64,000 bases of DNA, taken from positions 1-64,000 of the forward strand of contig NZ_JOEV01000002.1 in NCBI RefSeq assembly GCF_000721105.1, written 5' to 3'. This document shows, piece by piece, positions 27,225 to 35,781 of the stretch (positions within the stretch are counted from its first letter, which is position 1; each line of letters opens with the position of its first letter). This DNA comes from Streptomyces cellulosae (GTDB lineage Bacteria > Actinomycetota > Actinomycetes > Streptomycetales > Streptomycetaceae). Both the position numbers and the translations under genes were made by a program. Under the pieces are notes generated by a model that worked only from the letters and a program-made list of their open reading frames with translations, ran no database searches and was not told the DNA's origin.

Positions 27225-27404
27225 CCTGCCATCGCTGGACGTTCAGCCGGGGAGTGGAACGACCACATGCTCCTCTCCCAGACCATCCTGCCGTGGACCT
27301 CGGCCTGGCTCCTGCACTACGAACTCTGGCTCATCACCGGCCGCTGGACCGGCAGCGGCGACGCGCCCGCCCTCCCGACAGCCTGGCCACCAACCTCCGA
27401 CTAA
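27225..27404 (+). pseudogene. Fragment resembling the end of a UBC/E2-like protein
   Basis: The frame reads GEWNDHMLLSQTILPWTSAW then LLHYELWLITGRWTG. This pattern (IIPWTxxWLxxYELWxxTGxWxGGG) is found after the active-site region in some bacterial E2-like or related proteins. The part that would hold the active Cys is missing, so at most a remnant exists. Confidence 0.35.
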
Positions 27405-27526
27405 CCTCGGGCTTTCACGAGGCGGGCTGTCCGGCAGGCGGTCAGGAAAATAGAATGCGCCTCTGACCAGCAAGAATGAGGATTGTCCAGGTCTTTGTTC
27501 CCGCTGAAGCCAGAGGCACTTTCCAG

Positions 27527-27800
27527 GTGAAGCACCCTATCGGGTCCTGTCCCCGTGTCCGCGTTCAGGATGACGGCCGTCAGGTCGTCACCCAGGCAGG
27601 GTCGGTCCTGCTCGTCGAATCAGTCCGCAGGATCGGCCTTGACCGGGCCATATCCGCAGCTCTGGCTCCATGGCGGAAGCCGCGGGCCGTCCACGATCCC
27701 GGCAGGACGCTTCTGGACGTCGCTCTGGCGGTCGCTCTCGGCGGGGACTGCCTCGCGGATGCGGCGATGCTGCGGTGTGAGCCGGCCGTGTTCGGCCCGG
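27527..27800 (+). mobile_element. IS1380-family transposase 5' fragment
   Basis: GTG at 27527 starts VKHPIGSCPRVRVQDDGRQV, continues through DRAISAALAPWRKPRAVHDP and LLDVALAVALGGDCLADAAM to EPAVFGP, where homology stops. This is the N-terminal fifth of an IS1380-type DDE transposase; the catalytic part is gone. It is an IS scar. Confidence 0.75.
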
Positions 27801-27947
27801 GAGGCCCTGCAGGCCATCACCCATTCCGGCGCTCCACCCGTTCGCGCGGCCCCGGCGCGGAACGCCTGCGAGGGATACCGGGCCCGGGAGATGATCGCCA
27901 GGAGCCGTTCGCCCGGACCTGCGGCTCGGAGTGAGCCAGGGTCACGG

Positions 27948-28190
27948 CCCCGTTCCGCCGTCTTCGGTCCGATCGACCCGACGAGCAGGAACCGGGCCTT
28001 CATGGTGACGGCCATGGACCGGTCGAGGTCGGTCCCCGAGTTCTGTGCGCTCGGCATGTACGGCTGCGGCTGGAACGCGTTGTCGACCAACACGTCGAGT
28101 CCGCCGGTAAGTTCTTCCGCCTCGCGTGCGAGACGGACCACCTTCCTGTTCCTCGGACAGGTCGGCCAGGACAAGGTCCGCACGCCGGCC
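27948..28190 (-). pseudogene. Short-chain dehydrogenase fragment
   Basis: The frame reads AREAEELTGGLDVLVDNAF, then DLDRSMAVTMKARFLLVGSI and GPKTAERG. It is the middle of an SDR enzyme with the usual NNA changed to DNA, lacking both the nucleotide-binding N-terminus and the YxxxK region. Confidence 0.6.
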
Positions 28191-28212
28191 GTCGACCTCG
28201 GTCGACCTCGGT

Positions 28213-28884
28213 TCACGTGGCGAGAGAAACCTTGGTCTCCTTGGTCTCCTGGTCGGCGAGCACCTCCGGCTCGCCCGCTTCCAGTCCGTCCAGCGCGACG
28301 GTCACGACGTCGGCCGGGTCGTTCTTGGGGACGTCCCAGCCGGCCATCATGTCGGTGTCGGTTGAGCTCAGGTAGAGCCCGGTGACCTGGGTGTTCTGCC
28401 CGGCCAGTTCGAGGCGCACCCCGTTGGTCATGCTCCACGCGGCGGCCTTCGAGGCGGCGTAGGCGTTGACACCCGGGAAGGAGAGCCAGGACATGCGCGA
28501 GTTCACGTTGAGGATGGCGCCACCGCCGTTGCGGGCCAGGATCGGCGCGAACGTACGGATCATGCCGAGGGGGCCGTAGAAGTTGGTGTCGATCTCCTGC
28601 TTGATCGCGGAGAGGTCGCCGGTGACGAGGTCGCTTCCCGTGACGGTGCCGGCGTTGTTGACCAGCAGGGTCAGGTCGCCGGCGGCAGCCGCGGCGGCGG
28701 CCACCGCGTCCGGGTCGGTGATGTCGAGCGCCAGCGGAATCGCGCCGGGCATGTCGATGGTCTGGGGGTTACGGGCGGCGGCATAGACCTTCGCGGCGCC
28801 CCGGTCGAGGAGCTGTTGGACGAAGTGCCGGCCGATGCCGCGGTTGCCGCCGGTGACGAGTGCGATGCTTCCTTCGATCTTCAT
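28213..28884 (-). CDS. Short-chain dehydrogenase/reductase (SDR)
   Basis: A 223-residue classical SDR: TGGNRGIG nucleotide-binding motif, NNAG, catalytic Ser in NSRMSW and YAASK. The substrate is unknown. The start MKIEGSIALVTGG at 28884 is preferred to an upstream in-frame start. It is transcribed divergently from an AraC-type gene 93 bp away, the usual arrangement for a regulator and its target. Confidence 0.9.
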   Translation of the reverse strand: MKIEGSIALVTGGNRGIGRHFVQQLLDRGAAKVYAAARNPQTIDMPGAIPLALDITDPDAVAAAAAAAGDLTLLVNNAGTVTGSDLVTGDLSAIKQEIDTNFYGPLGMIRTFAPILARNGGGAILNVNSRMSWLSFPGVNAYAASKAAAWSMTNGVRLELAGQNTQVTGLYLSSTDTDMMAGWDVPKNDPADVVTVALDGLEAGEPEVLADQETKETKVSLAT

Positions 28885-28977
28885 GACAGCAACGGTAGGA
28901 CGCCTATGTGCGAGCCTCAATGATGGTTCTACTCAATTCCATATCTGTATGACTCAAGGTGTAGGCATAATGAGAGT

Positions 28978-29916
28978 ATGGATGCTCTGACTGGCCTCAT
29001 TGACGCGCAGGGGGTGCGCGGCGTGCTCGGCGCACGGATCGCCGCAGGGGACGACTGGGGGTGGTGGTCGGCCGAGGGGCCGGGGGCTGCCTTCCATGCG
29101 GTGACCTCGGGCACGGTGTGGATCGCCCCCGAGGGCTCCGATCCGCTGCAGCTCCGGGCCGGCGACGTTCTCCTGCTCCCGAGCGGCCGCGCCCACGCCC
29201 TCGCGAGCGACCCCGAGGCGATCGCCCGGACCTCGGCGGAGCGGTCCGACGGCTACACGCTCGCCGCTGACGGCACGGTCCGGATGGGCCGCGGGCAGGC
29301 GCACACGCACATCCTGTGCGCCCATTACACGCACGACCCCACGGCCTCCGTGTCCTTTCTGGCGGCGTTGCCCGAGACCGTGGTGCTCCGTGGCCAGGGC
29401 GACGGCGGCGGACTCGCCGAAACGGTCCGCCTGGTGGGGCGTGAGCTGGCCGCAGCACGGCCGGGCAGCCAGGTCGTCCTCGCCCGGCTCGTCGACGTCC
29501 TCCTGGTCCAGGCCCTGCGCGACTGGCTCGAACGCGACGGCGACAGCTCGGCCTCGCCGCTGCACGCGCTGCGTGACCCCGTCGTCAGTACGGCGATGGC
29601 GATGATCGACGCGGAGCCCGGCCGTGCCTGGACGGCGACGGAACTCGCCCGCGCGACCGGCGTCTCGCGCGCGACCCTGGCCCGCCGCTTCCCCGCAGTC
29701 CTGGGCGAGACGCCCGCCGCCTACCTCACCCGGCGGCGCCTCGACCTCTCCGCGCGCCGCCTCCGGGACTCCGACGTCCCCCTCGAACAGATCGCCCAGG
29801 ACGTCGGCTACACCTCGGTCTACGCGTTCAGCCGGGCCTTCAGCCGCGAACGAGGCGTGCCACCCGGCCGGTTCCGTACCGCGTCCCGCACTGCTGCAGC
29901 TCACCCGAGCAGCTAG
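28978..29916 (+). CDS. AraC-family transcriptional regulator
   Basis: A 312-residue regulator with an N-terminal cupin-type sensor (about residues 10-180, AGDVLLLPSGRAHAL) and a C-terminal AraC double helix-turn-helix (about 210-305: WTATELARATGVSRATLARR and IAQDVGYTSVYAFSRAFSRE). It probably controls the divergent SDR gene. The intergenic region contains short ACTCAA repeats that could be part of its site; this is inference. Confidence 0.92.
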   Translation: MDALTGLIDAQGVRGVLGARIAAGDDWGWWSAEGPGAAFHAVTSGTVWIAPEGSDPLQLRAGDVLLLPSGRAHALASDPEAIARTSAERSDGYTLAADGTVRMGRGQAHTHILCAHYTHDPTASVSFLAALPETVVLRGQGDGGGLAETVRLVGRELAAARPGSQVVLARLVDVLLVQALRDWLERDGDSSASPLHALRDPVVSTAMAMIDAEPGRAWTATELARATGVSRATLARRFPAVLGETPAAYLTRRRLDLSARRLRDSDVPLEQIAQDVGYTSVYAFSRAFSRERGVPPGRFRTASRTAAAHPSS

Positions 29917-29957
29917 TGCGAGGTCAACTGGCCACCGGCCACAGGTATTGGCGCAGC

Positions 29958-31070
29958 TCAGGGCAGGGTCGGGTAGTCGGTGTAGCCGTGGTCGTCGCCG
30001 CCGAACATCGTCTCGGGGTCGGGGGCGTTGAACGGTCCTCCCGCGCGCCAGCGGGTGACGAAGTCGGGGTTGGCCAGGGCGAGTTTGCCGACGGGGACGA
30101 TGTCGGCGAGTCCGGTCTCCAGGTCGCGGAGGAGGTCCTCGGGGCCTCGGCCGTCGCGGACCACGAGCAGTGGTCCTTGCCACGCGTCGCGGATCCGAGC
30201 CAGAACGTCATCGCGGCCGAAGTCGTAGACGTGGAGGTAGGCGAGGCCCAGTTCGTCGAGCCGGGCGGCGAGGTGGCCGTAGAGCTCGGCGCCGTCGGTT
30301 CCCTCGTCGATGTCGCCGAAGGTGTTGTACGGCGAAAGGCGCACGGCGGTACGTGCGGGGCCGATCTCGTCGGCGATCGCCGCGGCGACCTCGACGGCGA
30401 AGCGGGCGCGGTTGGCGATGCTGCCGCCGTAGGAGTCGGTGCGGTGGTTGGAGTTGATGCCGAGGAAACTGTGGACGAGGTAGCCGCCCGCGCCGTGGAC
30501 CTCGACGCCGTCAGCTCCGGCCTCGATCGCCCGGCGTGCGGCGTGGCGGAACTCGTCGACGACTCCGCGTACTTCGTCGGTCGTCAGGGCGCGGGGCTCG
30601 GGCGGCTGCTGCAGGCCCTTGGCGGTGAAGATGGGTCCCGCGGGAGCGATGGCGGACGGGGCGACCAACTGCCGTCCGTGCGGGGTGTTGTCGGGGTGCC
30701 CGAAGCGGCCCGTGTGCATGAGCTGGATGAACAGGTGCCCGCCGGCTTCGTGGACCGCATCGGTCACCCGGCGCCAGCCCGCGACGTGCGCGTCCGTGTG
30801 GATGCCGGGGGTCGAGGGGTAGCCCTGTCCGTCCTCGGAGGGCTGGGTGCCCTCGCTGATGAGGAGCCCGAGCCCGGCACGCTGGGCATAGTAGGCCGCT
30901 GCCGACGGACCCGGGGTCCCGTCGGGCAGGGCCCGGCTGCGGGTCATCGGCGCCATCGCGAAACGGTGACGCAAGTGCAGGTCGCCGACCTGGGCGGGGC
31001 TCCAGACGCGCTCGCCCGCAGCACTGCCGGAGCCGGTGCCGGTGTCGTCGAGGGTGATGTCAGTCGTCAT
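29958..31070 (-). CDS. Old-yellow-enzyme family ene-reductase
   Basis: A 370-residue FMN-dependent alkene reductase (TIM barrel): MAPMTRSRA, LISEGTQPS, IQLMHTGR, GVEVHGAGGYLVHSFL, YGGSIANRARF. The active-site pair that binds the substrate carbonyl is usually HGAN or HGAH; here the second partner is Gly (HGAGG), an unusual change. It reduces activated C=C bonds, often in electrophile or quinone defence. It is the last gene of the MarR-controlled operon, 78 bp after the hydrolase. Confidence 0.9.
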   Translation of the reverse strand: MTTDITLDDTGTGSGSAAGERVWSPAQVGDLHLRHRFAMAPMTRSRALPDGTPGPSAAAYYAQRAGLGLLISEGTQPSEDGQGYPSTPGIHTDAHVAGWRRVTDAVHEAGGHLFIQLMHTGRFGHPDNTPHGRQLVAPSAIAPAGPIFTAKGLQQPPEPRALTTDEVRGVVDEFRHAARRAIEAGADGVEVHGAGGYLVHSFLGINSNHRTDSYGGSIANRARFAVEVAAAIADEIGPARTAVRLSPYNTFGDIDEGTDGAELYGHLAARLDELGLAYLHVYDFGRDDVLARIRDAWQGPLLVVRDGRGPEDLLRDLETGLADIVPVGKLALANPDFVTRWRAGGPFNAPDPETMFGGDDHGYTDYPTLP

Positions 31071-31148
31071 GAGAGTGCTCCTTAAAGGGATGGCCGGGGC
31101 GGCACGTCGGCGCCGCCCCGGCGCGAGAAACGTGAGAGACGTGAACAG

Positions 31149-32018
31149 TCAGAGCCGTGTCGGCGTGAGGAAGTCGTCCAGCGCCGCCACGAACCAGGCG
31201 GGGTCCTCTTCCACGACGAAGTGCCCGGTCGGTGCGACGGCCTCCTGCACGTCGTCCGCGTAGGGGCGCAGGACCTTCGCGGTGGCCGTGCCGGAGAAGG
31301 TGGTGCCGATGGCCAGGACCGGCATGGACAGGTGGCGATGAGAGAGCAGGGCGCGGTTCTCGCGCCCGTCATCCAGGAGGGTGCGGTAGTGCGCGAAGCC
31401 TCCGCGCAGCCGCTCCCGGCCGGTGTACTCACGGGCGTAGGCGGCGAGGTCCTCGTCGGTGAAGGTGCCGGGGTTGGACATGGCGGTGAACGTGGCGGTG
31501 ACGAACTCGAGTTCATGGCCGTCGAAGAGCATCTCGGGCAGATGCGGGGTCATGAAGAAGCCGAAGTGCCACATGCCGCCTTCGGCGACGTTCATCGCCG
31601 CTTCCAGGTCGAGGCCGGGCAGGAAGGCGTCGATGAGCACAAGGTGGGAGACGTCTTCGGGGTGGGCGGCGGCCCAGGCCAGGGCGATCATGGAGCCGAT
31701 GTCGTGGCCGGCCACGGCCACCGGGCCGCGAAGGTCCAGTGCCTTCAGGATGCCGCGGATGTCGTCGGCCTGGTTGGTCTTCGCATAGCCGTCGTCGGGC
31801 CGGTCGCTGGCGCCGGTGCCGCGCAGGTCGGGAACGACGACCGTATGCGTACGGGCGAGGTCGGGCAGGACGCGGGCCCAGGCGCGGGAGGTCTGCGGCC
31901 AGCCGTGCAGCAGGACGAGGACGGGTCCGCTGCCGCCCACGGCCACCGAGAGGTGGGTGTCGTTGGTGGCGATCCGCTGGATGTTGAAGCCGTCGGGGAG
32001 CCAGTCGGCAGTGCTCAT
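31149..32018 (-). CDS. Epoxide hydrolase-like alpha/beta hydrolase
   Basis: A 289-residue alpha/beta hydrolase with the oxyanion motif LLHGWPQ, DLRGTGASDRP, nucleophile Asp in GHDIGS and catalytic His in PTGHFVVEEDP. HGWP together with an Asp nucleophile is the epoxide hydrolase/dehalogenase signature. It lies in the redox operon, 63 bp after the NAD-epimerase-like gene. Confidence 0.88.
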   Translation of the reverse strand: MSTADWLPDGFNIQRIATNDTHLSVAVGGSGPVLVLLHGWPQTSRAWARVLPDLARTHTVVVPDLRGTGASDRPDDGYAKTNQADDIRGILKALDLRGPVAVAGHDIGSMIALAWAAAHPEDVSHLVLIDAFLPGLDLEAAMNVAEGGMWHFGFFMTPHLPEMLFDGHELEFVTATFTAMSNPGTFTDEDLAAYAREYTGRERLRGGFAHYRTLLDDGRENRALLSHRHLSMPVLAIGTTFSGTATAKVLRPYADDVQEAVAPTGHFVVEEDPAWFVAALDDFLTPTRL

Positions 32019-32081
32019 GGCGGGGTGCCCTTTCGTGAAAGTGGAGGTGATGAAGCGTCGGTCACGTGGATGAAGCGACGG

Positions 32082-32990
32082 TCACGTGCTGGGGCGTGCG
32101 AGGTGCCGCAGGCGGTCTTCGCCGATCATGGTCAGCATGTCGGTGTGCTCGGGGCGCCATCCCAGTTCCTGTAGGGAGTTGACGGCGCGGATGCGGCTGG
32201 ACGCGGCCATGATCAGTGCGCCGAACTCGCCCCACACTCCGGCCGCTTCTTCTTCGGTGGCGCTGCGCGCCTGGACCCCGAGGTCGGCGGCGACGCGTTC
32301 CGCGATCCAGCGGTTGGGGGCCTCGCCGGCCACCGCGTGATAGAGCCCACCGGCGTGCCCCTTGTCCAGGGCGAGGCTGAACAGGCGGGTCACGTCGTCG
32401 ATGTGGACGTGGCCGTAGGTGTTGAGTCCCTGTCCGACGTAGCGGGCTGCGCCGGTTGTGGCGACGGACCGGTAGATCATCGGCACGTGGCCGTGGTCGC
32501 CGGGGCCCCAGATCAGTCCGGGGCGGATGACCATCGCCCGTACGCCGGACCCGGCTGAGGCCAGGACGGTGTCCTCGGCCGCCTTCCGGTACTCGGCCAG
32601 CGGCTCCGGGGTGAAGGGGTCGTGTTCGGCGAAGACGTCCGGGCTCCAGGCGCCCGCGGTGCGCTGCATCAGCACGCCGCTGCCGGACAGGAAGACGAGC
32701 GTCTTGCCCGTTCCGGCCAGCGCACGGGTCAGGTCCTGGGTGGTGGCGCTCTCCTGGTCCGGGGCGGGCTGGGCGGCGTAGATGACCGCGTCCGCGCGCA
32801 GGGCCGCCTCGATGGTGACCCGGCGACGCGCGTGAAGGTCCGCGGCAACAGGAGCGATGCCCCGTGCCGCAAGACCGTCTGCAGCATCCTCGGTGCGGGC
32901 CAGACCGGTGACCGTGTGGCCTTCGGCAACGAGGTGGCGGGCGAGGTGGCCGCCGACGAAGCCGGTGGCGCCGATGACGAAGATGTTCAT
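32082..32990 (-). CDS. Extended SDR (NAD-dependent epimerase-like)
   Basis: A 302-residue atypical/extended SDR. The N-terminus MNIFVIGATGFVGGHLARHL is the NAD(P)-binding site. The usual catalytic Tyr-x-x-x-Lys appears as EYRKAAE. HVHIDDVTRL is typical of the family. Substrate unknown. It starts 12 bp after the stop of the preceding SDR gene, so both are co-transcribed. Confidence 0.88.
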   Translation of the reverse strand: MNIFVIGATGFVGGHLARHLVAEGHTVTGLARTEDAADGLAARGIAPVAADLHARRRVTIEAALRADAVIYAAQPAPDQESATTQDLTRALAGTGKTLVFLSGSGVLMQRTAGAWSPDVFAEHDPFTPEPLAEYRKAAEDTVLASAGSGVRAMVIRPGLIWGPGDHGHVPMIYRSVATTGAARYVGQGLNTYGHVHIDDVTRLFSLALDKGHAGGLYHAVAGEAPNRWIAERVAADLGVQARSATEEEAAGVWGEFGALIMAASSRIRAVNSLQELGWRPEHTDMLTMIGEDRLRHLARPST

Positions 32991-33002
32991 GGGGGTGCTT
33001 CC

Positions 33003-33755
33003 TTAGACGGGAAGGGCGCTGCGCTCGCCGCCGTCGGCGAACAGCACGGCACCGTTGACGTACGAGCTGGCAGGGCCGGCCAGGAACGAGACGACCTCGG
33101 CGATCTCCTCCGGCGCTCCGGCCCGGCCGCGCGCGTTGGTGCTGTCCATGAGGCCGATGTTGTCGCCCAGCATCGCCTTGGAGCCTTCGGTGATGACGGG
33201 GCCGGGGGACACGGTGTTGACGCGGACGCCGGCAGGGCCGAACTCGGTGGCCCAGTAGCGGGTGAGGATCTCTGCACCGGCCTTGGAGGCGCCGTAGGCC
33301 GCGCCGATGGGGGCGGGCATGCGGGCCGCACTGGAGCCGACGATCACGATCGAACCGTGGCCGCGCTCGGCCATGCCGGGTGCCAGCGCGCCGACCAGGA
33401 GGATCGGGGCGCGGGTGTTGACCGCGATCTGCCGGTCGAAGCTGGCCGCGTCGGTCATGGCCGTCGGTGCGAGCTCGAACAGACCCGCGTTGTTCACCAG
33501 GATGTCCACCGCGCCCGCTTCCGCGGCCAGCCGCAGCGTGTCCTCGGCGTCGGTGAAGTCGGCGGCGATGAACCGGGCGCTGCTGCCCTCGGACACGATC
33601 TCCTTCACGAGGGCCTCGCCTCGGGCACGGTCACGACCGTGCAGCACGACCTCGGCTCCCTGACGGGCGAGGTTCTGTGCGACGGCCTTGCCGATGCCCG
33701 ACGTCGCTCCGGTCACGAGTGCGGTGCGGCCCTGCAAAGCGGTGCGGGTGCTCAT
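33003..33755 (-). CDS. Classical SDR oxidoreductase
   Basis: A 250-residue SDR: TGATSGIG, NNAG, Ser in VGSSAAR, YGASK and NTVSPGP. It is the first gene of the operon that runs SDR, epimerase-like, epoxide hydrolase, ene-reductase. A divergent MarR gene and its likely operator lie upstream. Confidence 0.92.
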   Translation of the reverse strand: MSTRTALQGRTALVTGATSGIGKAVAQNLARQGAEVVLHGRDRARGEALVKEIVSEGSSARFIAADFTDAEDTLRLAAEAGAVDILVNNAGLFELAPTAMTDAASFDRQIAVNTRAPILLVGALAPGMAERGHGSIVIVGSSAARMPAPIGAAYGASKAGAEILTRYWATEFGPAGVRVNTVSPGPVITEGSKAMLGDNIGLMDSTNARGRAGAPEEIAEVVSFLAGPASSYVNGAVLFADGGERSALPV

Positions 33756-33838
33756 TGTTGTCTTCCCTGCTTGTGGTGCTGATCCCGTGCCGGGCGGATC
33801 ACGTCCGTGGCACGCTTACGCAATTCACTATGCCTCCA

Positions 33839-33863
33839 AGATGTTCTGTTTGCAAGAACGTCT
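33839..33863. promoter_or_regulatory. Palindromic MarR operator
   Basis: AGATGTTCT and AGAACGTCT flank seven bases and match as an inverted repeat in eight of nine positions. The site lies 31 bp before the marR start and 84 bp before the divergent operon, so one bound regulator could control both. Confidence 0.65.
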
Positions 33864-33894
33864 GTCGGTGAGCGCATCGTGATAAGCTGCTCGC

Positions 33895-34395
33895 GTGAGC
33901 GCATCTATGTCCGAGAAGAAGCCGAGCGGCGAGAGCGCGGACCCGGGACTGGGCGCCGACCTGGGCTGGGCGATCCGTCTGGTCTCCGCCGCCTTCCGCC
34001 GCGTCGCCACCGACTCTGTCGCCGAGCTGCCCGGCGGAGCCCGCGGCTACCTCGTGCTGGTCGCCCTCTCCAGCGGCGAGCCCCCCTCGCAGCTGGCCCT
34101 GGCCAGAGAGGTCAGCCTCGACCGCACGGTGATGACGTACCTGCTCGACGACCTCGAAGCACACGAGCTGGTCACCCGCAGGCCCGACCCCCGTGACCGC
34201 CGTGCACGACAGGTCCTCATCACCGACACAGGGCGCGCCCGCCTCGACCAGGTGAGGCACAGCCTCACCGCCGCCGAGGCACGCCTGCTCGCCGACCTCG
34301 ACGAACAGGACGCAGCGCAGCTGCGAACCCTGCTCTCCCGCGTCGCACAGACCGCCCAGCGTGAATCGATCGCCCCCGACGAAGCGGACTGCTGA
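33895..34395 (+). CDS. MarR-family regulator
   Basis: A 166-residue winged-helix regulator. The recognition part reads LALAREVSLDRTVMTYLLDD and the wing DPRDRRARQVLITDTGR. It starts at GTG 33895; an ATG four codons on is the alternative. No redox Cys lies in the domain (one Cys is the last residue). It probably represses itself and the divergent redox operon until a phenolic or electrophilic ligand binds. Confidence 0.92.
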   Translation: MSASMSEKKPSGESADPGLGADLGWAIRLVSAAFRRVATDSVAELPGGARGYLVLVALSSGEPPSQLALAREVSLDRTVMTYLLDDLEAHELVTRRPDPRDRRARQVLITDTGRARLDQVRHSLTAAEARLLADLDEQDAAQLRTLLSRVAQTAQRESIAPDEADC

Positions 34396-34576
34396 AGGCG
34401 GACTGCCGATGGGGCAGCCCTGACACCCCGACATGGAGAGTGCCGCGTACCTTCCGCGGCGCCGCTCCTGCGGCGGCGGCCCCTGCCCAGCTGGCTGAAC
34501 AGCGCTGGGTGCCAGTCGATCCGGCACCCCGCGGCAGTACAGGTAGTGGTGGGGAAATCGGCAGGAGAGCAGGACG

Positions 34577-34693
34577 TTGGTCATTGCCGCGCTCAGCGCG
34601 CTCGCACCGGCGATCTCAACGCTGATATCAGCGTTGATCTACCGGGGACTCGCGCCGCAGGGACCGCCGAGAGCCGCCGCCGAACAACGATAG
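34577..34693 (+). CDS. Possible 38-residue membrane peptide
   Basis: TTG at 34577 with GGAG about 12 bases upstream opens a 38-codon frame with one hydrophobic helix (LVIAALSALAPAISTLISAL) and a basic, Pro/Ala-rich tail. The size and layout would suit a small membrane protein, but only composition supports it. Confidence 0.25.
   Translation: MVIAALSALAPAISTLISALIYRGLAPQGPPRAAAEQR
34616..34637. repeat. Perfect 22-bp palindrome
   Basis: Half-site TCAACGCTGAT followed directly by its reverse complement. It could be a dimeric regulator site or a cruciform. It lies inside the small frame above. Confidence 0.6.
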
Positions 34694-35075
34694 ATGCCTG
34701 CAACGATGAATACCTAAAGCTTCTGCCCGGCCCGGGCCAGGAGACTCCCGCCGCGCCGCGCCGCACTGGCGGTGGTCCTGGCTACGAGGACGGCGTCGCG
34801 CAAGTCGCCCGGACCGACGGCGCCTGCGGGATCGGTTCGGTGTCGCCGCGGGGCCGGTGGCCGGTCAAGTCGGACACGGCGATCTCGAGACAGACCCCCT
34901 TCATCCCTTGGCCGCCGCAGGCATGGACGCCTACGCCTACGGGCCGAAGGACCGGCGACGGCTTATTGAGCAAGTCGCCGACGGGCCTGCGGAAGCACAG
35001 GACAAGCAGCTGTACTCGTGAGCCCGCAACGTGAGCCGGGCCGCGTTCCTCGCTCCGCTTTAGCGTGGCAAGGGT

Positions 35076-35292
35076 GTGATGCCGTCCGTCTCCACTTACG
35101 GGTATCACTGCAAGAAGGCGTGCCGGTTGGCCGTGGCCGGCATGGTCGATGCGGACGGTGAGGCGAAAGGCACGCCTTTCAGCCTGCGTCACTTCACTTC
35201 GACTGCCCTGGCCAGCGGTGTCCCGATCCACGGAGTCTCGCGCTGGCTGGCCCACCGGTCGGTCAATACCACGGTCGACAGGAAGTCGAAAC
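35076..35292 (+). pseudogene. Tyrosine integrase C-terminal remnant
   Basis: The frame reads TYGYHCKKACRLAVAGMVDA, then FSLRHFTSTALASGVPIHGV and SRWLAHRSVNTTVDR. These are the last two catalytic boxes (LRH, and W/LAHRS with TTVDxY) of a tyrosine recombinase. The catalytic Tyr position is reached but replaced: after VDR the sequence passes into attachment site C. All upstream domains are missing. Confidence 0.75.
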
Positions 35293-35326
35293 CGTCTTCT
35301 GACGTCCACGTGGTCCGAGACGAGGG
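35267..35326 (+). other. Attachment-like site C
   Basis: In register with sites A and B: TACCACGGTCGACAGG, ACCGTCTT, GACGTCCACGTGGTCCGA, ACGA. The left part is the end of an integrase gene, not pcaL, and the right part is the same arm as in A and B. Integrase end, core and arm in this order are what a junction between two tandem elements would look like. Confidence 0.6.
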
Positions 35327-35347
35327 TCTTCAAGGCCGACGTCACGC

Positions 35348-35392
35348 GAGGCCCGGATTAACCAACAGCGTCGTTTGCTCCGGCGGGGCCTC
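35348..35392. terminator. Bidirectional hairpin terminator
   Basis: Arms GAGGCCC and GGGCCTC around a loop of about 30 bases, located between the plus-strand integrase remnant and the minus-strand excisionase gene. Confidence 0.5.
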
Positions 35393-35405
35393 TTCGTGTG
35401 GCCGG

Positions 35406-35681
35406 TCACGATGGTCGGAGGGCTCCTTCGTGGGCTCCGTTGTACTCGGGCTCGCCGCTGTCGAGCACCCGAAGCAGGGACGTGGTGACGACCCGCGTGC
35501 TGCGGCCGATGCGGAGCACGCGGCACGGGAACTTCCCTTGGCGAACGAGGTCGTAGCCCTTCGCCCTCGAGAATCCGAACGCCTTGGACGCTTCCTCCAC
35601 GCTCCCTGTCCCACCCCAGGTGGCACGGATGTGCGTGGGGCTGTACCGGGAAACCTGTATCGCGCTGTGCTGTGTATCCAT
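35406..35681 (-). CDS. Excisionase-like MerR/AlpA helix-turn-helix protein
   Basis: A 91-residue protein. The core SVEEASKAFGFSRAKGYDLV and then GKFPCRVLRIGRSTRVVT is the winged-helix fold of element excisionases (Xis). It lies 80 bp from attachment site C, where an excisionase is expected. It has only a weak AAGGG before the ATG. The partner integrase is not next to it and may lie at the far end of the element. Confidence 0.72.
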   Translation of the reverse strand: MDTQHSAIQVSRYSPTHIRATWGGTGSVEEASKAFGFSRAKGYDLVRQGKFPCRVLRIGRSTRVVTTSLLRVLDSGEPEYNGAHEGALRPS

Positions 35682-35781
35682 GTCTGGGTGTTGGGCCCTT
35701 TTCAAGAAGGATTTCGGTGGCGGAAATATCCCTGAGCTTGCTGGCGTTGCGTTCTGGCATCGTGGTCGTGCAGGGGGAGTG

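Larger units (their letters stand above)
34396..35075. other. Gene-poor stretch in front of the integrase remnant
   Basis: Apart from the possible small membrane peptide at 34577-34693 and the palindrome inside it, a frame near 34923-35021 (AYAYGPKDRRRLIEQVADGP) could be the tail of a lost gene. Nothing else is supported. Confidence 0.35.
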
